DNA of 29,826 bases, from NCBI GenBank assembly GCA_031257075.1, contig JAIRPM010000122.1, forward strand, positions 1 through 29,826, read 5' to 3'. The stretch comes from Spirochaetaceae bacterium (GTDB lineage Bacteria > Spirochaetota > Spirochaetia > Treponematales > Breznakiellaceae). The notes beneath the pieces were generated by a model that saw only the letters and a program-made list of their open reading frames with translations, was not told the DNA's origin and searched no databases. This document shows positions 1 to 6,687 of this stretch, piece by piece. The position numbers were made by a program, and so were the translations under genes. The number at the start of each line of letters is the position of its first letter. The stretch's first letter is position 1.

Positions 1-105
1 AATTTTGTCGCAATAAAACAGAATACGCTCGCTCAAAGTCGTTTTGCCCGAATCAATGTGAGCGCTTATCCCGATATTCCGCATCTTCGTGATGTCGAAA
101 CCCAT
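1..105 (-). CDS. fusA: Elongation factor G, N-terminal fragment (runs off the window)
   Basis: The first 35 codons of a translation factor GTPase are visible, starting at ATG 105 with an AGGAG ribosome binding site 7 bases upstream. Residues 8-31 read MRNIGISAHIDSGKTTLSER then ILFY, which is the G1/P-loop region of EF-G. EF-G drives ribosomal translocation, and one paralogue works in ribosome recycling. The Ser in HIDSGKT, rather than the Ala of ordinary bacterial EF-G, and the SERILFY context match the spirochaete/mitochondrial EFG1 subfamily from memory. Spirochaetes carry two such paralogues, and which one this is cannot be decided from 35 residues. The rest of the gene lies beyond base 1. 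Confidence 0.9.
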   Translation of the reverse strand, partial: MGFDITKMRNIGISAHIDSGKTTLSERILFYCDKI

Positions 106-128
106 TACAAACTCCTAAAAATATTTCT

Positions 129-413
129 TTAATTACACCCTACAGACAATATTCTAAGGGTATTGTTTCTATTGTGCCGGATTTGAGGGGGAAGGACAAG
201 AGGGGTGCCCTCTAAGGCGGCAATTTTACTTTTAGCCGCCTCCGGCGTGACTCGTAACAAAGACTGGAAAATCATTCCGGTCTGGGAACACAAAAAAGCC
301 CTCTTTTTTATTGTACCGGCGAATTTATAGGTCAAATTGAGCCCTTTACACCACTTCCAGGCCGGCTTTCCTTCGAGTGATTCCCCCAATTCTTCAAAAA
401 TGCCCTTTTGCAC
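129..413 (-). CDS. Short hypothetical ORF upstream of EF-G
   Basis: This 94-codon frame starts at GTG 413, with a GAGAGG sequence about 12 bases upstream. It ends 24 bases before the EF-G start. I do not recognise the protein. It is basic, with several Trp and Cys residues in its first half and no clear signal peptide or membrane segment. It begins directly downstream of a decayed transposase fragment on the same strand, so it could be a small real gene cotranscribed with EF-G or non-coding debris. Spacing is the only support. Confidence 0.22.
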   Translation of the reverse strand: MQKGIFEELGESLEGKPAWKWCKGLNLTYKFAGTIKKRAFLCSQTGMIFQSLLRVTPEAAKSKIAALEGTPLVLPPQIRHNRNNTLRILSVGCN

Positions 414-415
414 AA

Positions 416-625
416 CTAATATGCACCTCTCACATGAGACGTTTTAGTATGAATTTCATTAAAAGTAACATTGTTGCGGTGAACCAAGCGCGAATACCGC
501 TCTATCGTATTATGGGATGATATCCCGTTGGGCAGTTCCAGATAGTTCCGCAACAGATCGCGTGCTGCCTGCTATCCTCCGCTGTTACCAGCCATTCCAA
601 TATCTCTTTCATCCTCATCTTATGG
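416..625 (-). pseudogene. Remnant of an ISAs1-family (H-repeat type) transposase
   Basis: Read on the minus strand from 565, a frame encodes AARDLLRNYLELPNGISSHN followed by TIER. This closely resembles the conserved N-terminal segment of ISAs1-family DDE transposases (typically LPNGIPSHDTI-RV). The frame is closed by a stop at 572-574 just upstream and diverges from the family after TIER, ending at 416-418. A second frame a little upstream reads EILEWLVTAED, which could be the shifted continuation. No catalytic DDE region and no terminal inverted repeats are visible. It is a dead fragment of an insertion sequence. The family assignment rests on motif recall only. Confidence 0.55.
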
Positions 626-695
626 AAAATGATTCTGTCATATATTGTGTGGTCTTTTATTCATGCGTTTGTCGTGCGTTCATACGTTCAATGTG

Positions 696-724
696 TAGAC
701 AGGGCTGCCCGCCTCCGTTATAGT
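696..724 (+). promoter_or_regulatory. Sigma-70-type promoter of the DAHPS-PDT fusion gene
   Basis: TAGACA at 696-701 and TATAGT at 719-724 are separated by exactly 17 bases. Transcription would start near 731, at or next to the ATG at 732, so the mRNA would be leaderless. This agrees with the lack of any Shine-Dalgarno sequence upstream. Confidence 0.6.
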
Positions 725-731
725 TATGCGT

Positions 732-2729
732 ATGATTGTCGCGCTTTCAAAAGATATTGCGCCCCGCGAAAAAGAAGCGGTGTTTTCTTATCTGGCGGAT
801 AACGGTTTTTCGGTACGTGAGCAGAATGTAGGCGGCGATGTGCTGCTTGTCGCCTCGGGCGGGGCGGGCGGCGCTGTGAGCGGCGGCGGTATTCCCGCCG
901 TCAGTGAGCGGGAACTTTCGCTGCTTCCGGGCGTTGCCCGTGTCGCGCAGACAAGCAAACCGTACCAGTTGGCGGCGCGGGAAACCAAAGGCAGCGACAC
1001 CATTGTAAGCGTAAACACCGGAACCGGAAGCGTTGTGCAGATTGGCGGCGCCCGTATCTGTGTGATAGCCGGCCCCTGCGCGGTAGAAAGCAAAGAACAG
1101 ATAGCGGAAACCGCCGCCTGTGTGCGCGAATCCGGCGCGGTGATACTGCGGGGCGGCGCATACAAACCGCGTACCAGCCCCTATGCTTTTCAGGGTTTGG
1201 GTATGAAAGGCCTGGAATACATGAAAGCCGCCGGTGAAGCGCAGGGGATGCCGATTGTAACCGAAGTAGTCTCGCCGGAATTAGTGGATGGCATGAAAGA
1301 CCTTACCGATATTTTCCAAATCGGGGCGCGTAACATGCAGAATTTTGAACTCTTAAAACGCGCCGGCTCGTTGGGTAAACCCGTGCTCCTTAAACGCGGC
1401 GCGTCCGCCACTATCGAAGAATGGCTGCTTGCCGCCGAATATTTGCTTGCGGCCGGCTCCAAAGACGTAATGCTCTGTGAACGCGGTATACGCACATTTG
1501 AAACCTACACGCGCAACACGCTGGACATATCGGCTATACCTGTGCTGAAAGGGCTTTCCCACTTGCCGGTGATTGTTGACCCCAGCCATGCGGTAGGTAT
1601 ACGCGACATGGTGCCCCGCGCGGCTTTGGCGGCTATTGCGGCGGGCGCGGACGGCCTTACGGTGGAAGTACATCCAAAGCCGGAAAAAGCGCTTTCCGAT
1701 GGGCCGCAGTCCCTCTACCCCGAACAGTTTGAGCGGCTGATGCGCGACATCGAAGCGCTCGCGCCTGTGGTAGGCAAGGAACTGCTCCGGCTGCCCCGCA
1801 AAGAAAGCGGCGAACCCAAAAAGAATGCGGCAGACGCGAATTGGGCGCAGGCCTTTTCGCTCGTTACAGAAAAAATAGCCTTTTGCGGAGAAAGCGGCGC
1901 GTATGCCGAACAGGCGCTTGACCGCGCTTTTGGGGAAAATGCCCCGCGTCTCGCGCTGCCCTCATTCCCCGCTGTTTTTGACGCGGTACTAGATGGGAGC
2001 GCGGTGTGCGGCATAGTGCCGGTAGAAAACAGCCTTACCGGTACCATTCACGAAAACTACGACCTCTTTACGCGCTATCCTGATGTGGCGATAACGGGCG
2101 AACTGAAACTCCGTATCGTTCACTGCCTGATAGCCGCCGATGGCGCGTCTCTTGACACCATACGTACCGTCCGCAGCCATTCGCAGGGATTTGCCCAATG
2201 CAAGGAATTTCTGGACAAGCACCCGCAGTGGCGCTTTGAAACATGGAACAACACCGCCGCCGCCGTTCATTCGATAGCCGGAGACGGGCAAACGCCGGAC
2301 ATCACGGTAGCCGCTATCGCTTCCGAGGCGGCGGCCAAAGTATACGGCCTTAAAGCCCTAAAAAGCGGCATCGAAAAAAATCCGCAAAATTACACCCGTT
2401 TTGTGATTATCGCCCGCCGGAACGTGTCGCTGCCGGCGGCCGCCTTCCTCCGCGAAAACTCCGCCGGCGAACAGCCGAACAAAGCATCCCTCGTATTTTC
2501 TATCAAAGACGAAGCAGGCAGCCTTTACCCCTGCCTGCAAATACTCAACAAATACGGAATAAGCATGACCAAACTGGAAAGCCGCCCCATACTCGGCCAG
2601 CCGTGGAGTTATATGTTCTATGTCGATATAACCGTAGAAGAATCAGGCAAACTGGAAACAGCCCTTGCCGAACTGAAAAACCAAACCGAAAACATGCTCT
2701 TTCTCGGCGTATACAGAGCGGCTGTATAG
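732..2729 (+). CDS. Bifunctional DAHP synthase (type I-beta) / prephenate dehydratase with ACT domain
   Basis: This 665-residue fusion joins the first step of the shikimate pathway (PEP plus erythrose 4-phosphate to DAHP) to the prephenate-to-phenylpyruvate step of phenylalanine synthesis. Residues 1 to about 85 are a ferredoxin-like regulatory domain as in Thermotoga maritima DAHPS, with a Gly/Ala-rich loop near 41-53. The barrel spans about 95-350. Metal ligands Cys116, His286 (DPSH), Glu312 (VEVH) and Asp323 (SDG) have the same spacing as C102/H272/E298/D309 of the Thermotoga enzyme, and LRGGAYKPRTSPY is present. Prephenate dehydratase follows at about 380-562 (VPVENSLTGTIHENYD; TRF at 555-557). 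A C-terminal ACT domain covers about 585-660, with ESRP at 616-619. No chorismate mutase domain is visible. ATG 732 is preferred over ATG 726: it aligns with the Thermotoga start (MIV) and sits at the predicted transcription start. The gene converges on hisHF with 35 bases between. Confidence 0.93.
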   Translation: MIVALSKDIAPREKEAVFSYLADNGFSVREQNVGGDVLLVASGGAGGAVSGGGIPAVSERELSLLPGVARVAQTSKPYQLAARETKGSDTIVSVNTGTGSVVQIGGARICVIAGPCAVESKEQIAETAACVRESGAVILRGGAYKPRTSPYAFQGLGMKGLEYMKAAGEAQGMPIVTEVVSPELVDGMKDLTDIFQIGARNMQNFELLKRAGSLGKPVLLKRGASATIEEWLLAAEYLLAAGSKDVMLCERGIRTFETYTRNTLDISAIPVLKGLSHLPVIVDPSHAVGIRDMVPRAALAAIAAGADGLTVEVHPKPEKALSDGPQSLYPEQFERLMRDIEALAPVVGKELLRLPRKESGEPKKNAADANWAQAFSLVTEKIAFCGESGAYAEQALDRAFGENAPRLALPSFPAVFDAVLDGSAVCGIVPVENSLTGTIHENYDLFTRYPDVAITGELKLRIVHCLIAADGASLDTIRTVRSHSQGFAQCKEFLDKHPQWRFETWNNTAAAVHSIAGDGQTPDITVAAIASEAAAKVYGLKALKSGIEKNPQNYTRFVIIARRNVSLPAAAFLRENSAGEQPNKASLVFSIKDEAGSLYPCLQILNKYGISMTKLESRPILGQPWSYMFYVDITVEESGKLETALAELKNQTENMLFLGVYRAAV

Positions 2730-2764
2730 CGATTCCCGGCTTCCGCACATTTTCCCTTTGGCGG

Positions 2765-4213
2765 CTACACCCGAACCGGTATGCCATCCGCCGCTAAATG
2801 CGCTTTTATCGCTGTAATGGTGGTTTTTCCAAAATGGAGAATGGACGCGACTAATGCGGCATCTGCAACCGCCGCCGCCGCGCTTATTTGCGTCAGAGAA
2901 CCTGCGCCGCCAGATGCAATAACCGGAACAGGTACCGCCTTCATAATGGCATGCGTTAATTCAAGGTCATAACCTGCTCCTGTTCCATCCGCGTCTATTG
3001 AATTTAAAAGGATCTCCCCGGCGCCAAGCCGTACAGCCTCTCGTGCCCATTCCAGCGCATCGCGGCCTGTATCAACACGCCCGCCTTTCGCAAAAGCATG
3101 CCAGCGGGAAGATTCGCCCTTTGTGTTTACCCGTTTTGCGTCCATTGACAATACTACGCACTGCCGCCCGTATGCGGCAGCCATCTCTGCCAGCAATTCC
3201 GGCCGTTCCAGCGCCGATGTGCATACCGAAACTTTGTCCGCGCCGGCATTCATTGCAAGCCTCATGTCCTCCACAGTGCGAATACCGCCGCCTACGCAGA
3301 GCGGGATAAACACCTCCGCCGCCACCTGACGCACTATGTCGAGGAGCATTGCCCGGCTTTTGTGAGATGCGCCGATATCTAAAAAGGTCAACTCGTCCGC
3401 CCTGTCCGCATTGTAACGCCGCGCCAATTCTACCGGGTCGCCCGCGTCTACAATTCCCTTAAACTTAACACCTTTCACCACCCGCCCGTCATCCACGTCA
3501 AGACAAGGGATAATGCGTTTGGTTATGTTTCCGGTTTCCGGTTTTGTTTCCGGTTTACCGGAGACAAAACCGTTCCCTGTGTTAGCGACAATGGAAAGGC
3601 TTACCGGCTGCCGGCTCCAATGCTCCAGCAATGCCAAACCCGTTTCGCCGGATTTTTCAGGATGAAATTGACAGGCAGCAAGGGAGCCTTGCTCCAGAGC
3701 GGAACAATAAGGCACATAGTAATTGGTTTCCGCAGCGGAACACCGTTCATCGTCCGGCGCGCAATAGTATGAATGAATGTAATAAAAGTAAGCGCCGTCA
3801 GAGGCGGGGTTGAAAAGCCGTGAACCATGTTTTGGCCGCGTCCAATTCCAGCCAATCTGAGGAATTTTCGCGCCGGGAAATTTTTTCACCTCGCCTTTTA
3901 TGATGCCAAGGCCAGCTGTGCCCGGCGCTTCTTCCGAGCATTCAAATAGGATTTGCATGCCGATACAGATACCCAAAAAAGGGCGCCCTGCCGCCAGCCA
4001 CCCGCGGATAGCCTCTCCGTAACCTGAACGGGCCAGCATATCCATAGTAGCCGCGAAATGGCCGTCACCGGGAAAAATGATTTTGTCAAAAGGGCTGGAA
4101 CCGGGATAAAGTTCTTCGGGAGCGCGTACAAAACGCGCCGGAACCGCGAGCCGCGCCAGCGCATTCATTACCGACCCCAAATTGCCGGCGCCGGGGTCTA
4201 CTATGCCTATCAT
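2765..4213 (-). CDS. hisHF: Imidazole glycerol phosphate synthase, HisH-HisF fusion
   Basis: This 482-residue fusion carries both halves of IGP synthase. The glutaminase makes ammonia, which the cyclase uses with PRFAR to make IGP and AICAR in histidine synthesis. The HisH part (about 1-200) has the triad Cys83 (GICIGMQ), His184 and Glu186 (FHPEKSG). The HisF part (about 231-482) begins KRIIPCLDVDDGRVVKG, with catalytic Asp239 and Asp358 (SMDAKR), and ends with the phosphate-binding SGGAG and SILHF segments. The domain order is that of the fungal HIS7 protein; most bacteria keep two genes. The linker (about 200-230) contains KPETKPETGN and is encoded over a strong DNA palindrome. The start ATG overlaps the stop of the upstream acetyltransferase gene as ATGA, implying translational coupling. 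No other his genes are in the window. Confidence 0.95.
   Translation of the reverse strand: MIGIVDPGAGNLGSVMNALARLAVPARFVRAPEELYPGSSPFDKIIFPGDGHFAATMDMLARSGYGEAIRGWLAAGRPFLGICIGMQILFECSEEAPGTAGLGIIKGEVKKFPGAKIPQIGWNWTRPKHGSRLFNPASDGAYFYYIHSYYCAPDDERCSAAETNYYVPYCSALEQGSLAACQFHPEKSGETGLALLEHWSRQPVSLSIVANTGNGFVSGKPETKPETGNITKRIIPCLDVDDGRVVKGVKFKGIVDAGDPVELARRYNADRADELTFLDIGASHKSRAMLLDIVRQVAAEVFIPLCVGGGIRTVEDMRLAMNAGADKVSVCTSALERPELLAEMAAAYGRQCVVLSMDAKRVNTKGESSRWHAFAKGGRVDTGRDALEWAREAVRLGAGEILLNSIDADGTGAGYDLELTHAIMKAVPVPVIASGGAGSLTQISAAAAVADAALVASILHFGKTTITAIKAHLAADGIPVRV
3541..3570. repeat. 13-bp palindrome inside the HisH-HisF linker coding sequence
   Basis: GTTTTGTTTCCGG (3541-3553) pairs with CCGGAGACAAAAC (3558-3570) around the 4-base loop TTTA, with one G-U pair. 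On the coding strand it encodes about residues 215-225 of the fusion. Next to it, TTTCCGG occurs three times between 3528 and 3553. It could be a relic of an intergenic terminator captured when two genes fused, or an inserted palindromic element. Confidence 0.7.
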
Positions 4214-5064
4214 TGCATATATACTATCCGGTAATCGGCAATTTTGGTAAAGCCGCAGCGCCGGTAGACTGTTTCGGCGGCGATATTGTCCTTTTTGACA
4301 AACAAGGATATGCCGTGCTTTTCAGCAAGCAATGTCCGGGCAAATGCCGCCGTCATTGCGCTGCCAATGCCTTGTCCCCGGTATTGAGGCAGCACATACA
4401 CTCCGCCGAGTTGATAGCGGTTGAAAGCAAATGCATTGGTGTTGATTTTGCCGGCTATGGTTCCGTCTATGATAGCCACAGCGGCCTTGTCTTGTTCTAT
4501 CATTTTCTTCAAACCAAGCCTGCATATAGAACGGTTGTAATCTTTGGGTTTGCGGAGAACTTCTTCCTTCAGATAATTTTCCTGTAATTCTGTAAGCATG
4601 TCTAAATCAGAATGAAGCGCCGGCCGCAATTTAAGTGCCTTGGGTGTTTTGACGGCGCATACATCCTGCGGATATTCAAGCGTCATTAAATTGAAATCAC
4701 GGCGCTCTTTTGCGAAGATACTCGCCATTTCAAGAATTCGCTCCAGTTCGCAGATGTCGTGGGAAAGCCCGTGCAAAGCATGAATGGTAATGTTTGATAA
4801 AAACCTGTGGAGAAACGGGGGGAAAGGCAGTCCGGTCTGGCCATCAAAAACAGGAAAAAGCGAATTTTTGCTGTGCAAAAGCAGGGCGCTTATCCTGTTG
4901 CCGCCGCAGGATAGTACCCAGGCATGGTCTTCGGCAAAATTCATTTCTTTGAAACGCGAGCAGGCGGAAACACAGTAGGCCTCTTGCTTTTTAAGCAATG
5001 TTTCAGGCCATATACGTTCAATTTCGTGCGCCTTTCTCCAGCGGCGGTACGGTGCGGTATCCAT
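4210..5064 (-). CDS. GNAT-family N-acetyltransferase
   Basis: The C-terminal half of this 284-residue protein (about 145-284) is a GCN5-related acetyltransferase domain. It has a beta strand (QLGGVYVLP) followed by the acetyl-CoA pyrophosphate-binding loop QYRGQGIG (227-234), and the late motif NIAAETVYRRCGF. The first 140 residues form a less conserved N-terminal domain I cannot name; its substrate is not evident. The gene is the first of an operon, and its TGA overlaps the hisHF start, so it may be coupled to histidine synthesis or simply be a passenger. ATG 5064 lacks a Shine-Dalgarno sequence, and a GATAAT box ends 5 bases before it, suggesting a leaderless message. Confidence 0.85.
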   Translation of the reverse strand: MDTAPYRRWRKAHEIERIWPETLLKKQEAYCVSACSRFKEMNFAEDHAWVLSCGGNRISALLLHSKNSLFPVFDGQTGLPFPPFLHRFLSNITIHALHGLSHDICELERILEMASIFAKERRDFNLMTLEYPQDVCAVKTPKALKLRPALHSDLDMLTELQENYLKEEVLRKPKDYNRSICRLGLKKMIEQDKAAVAIIDGTIAGKINTNAFAFNRYQLGGVYVLPQYRGQGIGSAMTAAFARTLLAEKHGISLFVKKDNIAAETVYRRCGFTKIADYRIVYMQ

Positions 5065-5069
5065 ACGCC

Positions 5070-5098
5070 ATTATCGGTATTTTTTCCGCAAAATTAAA
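5070..5098 (-). promoter_or_regulatory. Possible promoter of the GNAT-hisHF operon
   Basis: On the minus strand TTTAAT (5098-5093) and GATAAT (5075-5070) are 17 bases apart. The -35 is weak (3 of 6 consensus positions). Predicted initiation falls at about 5063-5064, on the start codon. Confidence 0.35.
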
Positions 5099-5239
5099 GA
5101 AAGGAAAAGCGCGGGAATCGCCGCAAGAGTTTGTTTTTATCCATTTTTTACGTTTATTATTCCATTGAAACTATGCATTACCGCTTGTTACAGTTTACAT
5201 TGAAAAATTTGGGTTTGCGCGTTAAACGCATCGCCGAAT

Positions 5240-5245
5240 TATAAT
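5240..5245 (+). promoter_or_regulatory. Possible -10 box of the solute-binding protein gene
   Basis: A consensus TATAAT lies 7 bases before the GGAGG ribosome binding site (5253-5257). The only -35 candidate is TTGCGC at 5215-5220, with a long 19-base spacer. If it is used, the leader would be about 14 bases, starting at the ribosome binding site. Confidence 0.35.
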
Positions 5246-5265
5246 ACTTTTTGGAGGAATAATGT

Positions 5266-6561
5266 ATGAAAATGAAAACTATCATTTTTACGGTTTGCGC
5301 CGCCATCTGTGCTTTAAGCGCGGTGGGTTGCGCAAAAAAGAAAAATGCCGCCGGAACGGGCGGAGGCGCGAGTGATGCTGTGCGCTGGGCGTATTGGGGC
5401 TCAGAAGCGCGGGTCAAACGCAGTCAAGATGCTATAAACATCTATCAGGCTGCCAACCCCGGCATTTTGGTAAACCCTGAAGTGTCCGGCGGAACCGGCG
5501 ACCACTTTACCAAAGTAGACACACAGATTGCCGGCGGTAACGGCCCGGACATCATTCAAATGGGCGGTAACATTAACGACTATGTAAATCGCGGGGTACT
5601 TCTCGACCTTGACCCGTACAAGGGAACCCTGCTTGACACCTCAGTTATTGACGAAAGCGCTCTTGAATCCGGCACTGTCAATGGGAAACTGTACGGCGTT
5701 TCAACCGGTGTTACTATGCCCGCGCTCGTCTACAACAAATCGCTGCTCTCACGCATTGGGGTGGATTTGCCCAAGCCGTCCATGACCTATGCCGAATTCC
5801 GCGATTACCTTGTGCAACTAAAGGCAAAATTGCCTGCCGGCGTGTACCCGCTGCATGACATCGGCGCATTTGCTTCGAATTCCACGCCTTTTGGGTATTG
5901 GACCCGCTACAACGGCACCCCGCTCTACGATGATGTAAAACAAACCACCTACGTTACCGCGGCAGATGCTCAGAAGTATCTTGAACTATTCAAAGATTAC
6001 CGTGACAACGGCCTTATCCCGCCGGCGGATGTCGCCGCAACGTATCCTGAACTCAACTCGGACACATCGGCAATAATTGCCGGTAAAGCGGCTATCTCCT
6101 TTCTTTGGACAAACCAACTTGCCGGCTTCCAGGCGGCGACCAATGATGAACTTGACCTGTTGGAGTTCCCCGGCGCGGAAGCGACCAAAGCCTTGTGGCC
6201 AGCGCCAAGCCAGTTTTACACGGTAAATAAAGATTCCAAAAAAATCGAGGAAACAGTCAAATTTATTAACTTCTTAGTAAACAGTCCCGAAGCGTCAAAA
6301 GTGCTTGGCAATGACCGCGGCGCGTCCGCGTCATCCGCAGCCCGCGCTGCCGGCTCTTCAGATGTGAATGACCAGAAAGTACTCAATTATTTGTCGGTGG
6401 CCGGCCCGCATTCGTCCAAAGAAACGCCCCATGTCCCCAATGATACCGAATTGAACAGTACGCTCTATCTCGTTTATCAGCGCGTAGCCTTTGGGCAAAC
6501 TACACCCGCGCAAGGCGGCAAAGAAATAGAGGCTTTGCTTAACAGGCTGATAAAAAAATAA
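5266..6561 (+). CDS. ABC transporter substrate-binding lipoprotein (family 1, sugar type)
   Basis: This 431-residue protein begins with a lipoprotein signal peptide: MKMK, a hydrophobic stretch, and the lipobox AVGC with Cys22. A mature family-1 extracellular solute-binding protein follows, with typical segments YWGSEA, GGNGPDIIQMGGN and, near the C-terminus, the helical region that includes FINFLVNSPEASKVLG. Such proteins capture sugars or oligosaccharides in the periplasm and hand them to two MalF/MalG-type permeases. No permease or ATPase gene is adjacent, so this is an orphan whose partners must be elsewhere. ATG 5266 has GGAGG 8 bases upstream; an out-of-frame ATG at 5262 is rejected. 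The substrate cannot be read from the sequence. Confidence 0.9.
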   Translation: MKMKTIIFTVCAAICALSAVGCAKKKNAAGTGGGASDAVRWAYWGSEARVKRSQDAINIYQAANPGILVNPEVSGGTGDHFTKVDTQIAGGNGPDIIQMGGNINDYVNRGVLLDLDPYKGTLLDTSVIDESALESGTVNGKLYGVSTGVTMPALVYNKSLLSRIGVDLPKPSMTYAEFRDYLVQLKAKLPAGVYPLHDIGAFASNSTPFGYWTRYNGTPLYDDVKQTTYVTAADAQKYLELFKDYRDNGLIPPADVAATYPELNSDTSAIIAGKAAISFLWTNQLAGFQAATNDELDLLEFPGAEATKALWPAPSQFYTVNKDSKKIEETVKFINFLVNSPEASKVLGNDRGASASSAARAAGSSDVNDQKVLNYLSVAGPHSSKETPHVPNDTELNSTLYLVYQRVAFGQTTPAQGGKEIEALLNRLIKK

Positions 6562-6571
6562 GGTTTGAAAA

Positions 6572-6599
6572 GCGCTTGTAAAATTCAGTTTGCAAGCGC
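6572..6599. repeat. Small hairpin downstream of the solute-binding protein gene
   Basis: GCGCTTG (6572-6578) pairs with CAAGCGC (6593-6599) around a 14-base loop, 10 bases after the stop codon. No U-run follows, so it is more likely an mRNA 3'-end stabiliser than a terminator. Confidence 0.4.
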
Positions 6600-6615
6600 C
6601 GCAAAACGCGGTTTC

Positions 6616-6653
6616 AAAAGGGGGCGCTAATCTGCTGATTAGCGCCCCCTTTT
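6616..6653. terminator. Bidirectional Rho-independent terminator
   Basis: A perfect 17-bp stem (6616-6632 with 6637-6653) closes the loop TGCT. The stem ends in AAAA on one side and TTTT on the other, around a run of five G and five C. It lies between two convergent genes and suits both strands. Confidence 0.88.
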
Positions 6654-6687
6654 GATTTATGCCCGGTTGGATTTAATCAGCGGCGCT

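Noticed and set aside
517..723. Open frame of 68 codons on the plus strand before the DAHPS gene
   Set aside because: It lies antisense to the transposase remnant, has no ribosome binding site and an unlikely Cys/Pro-rich composition.
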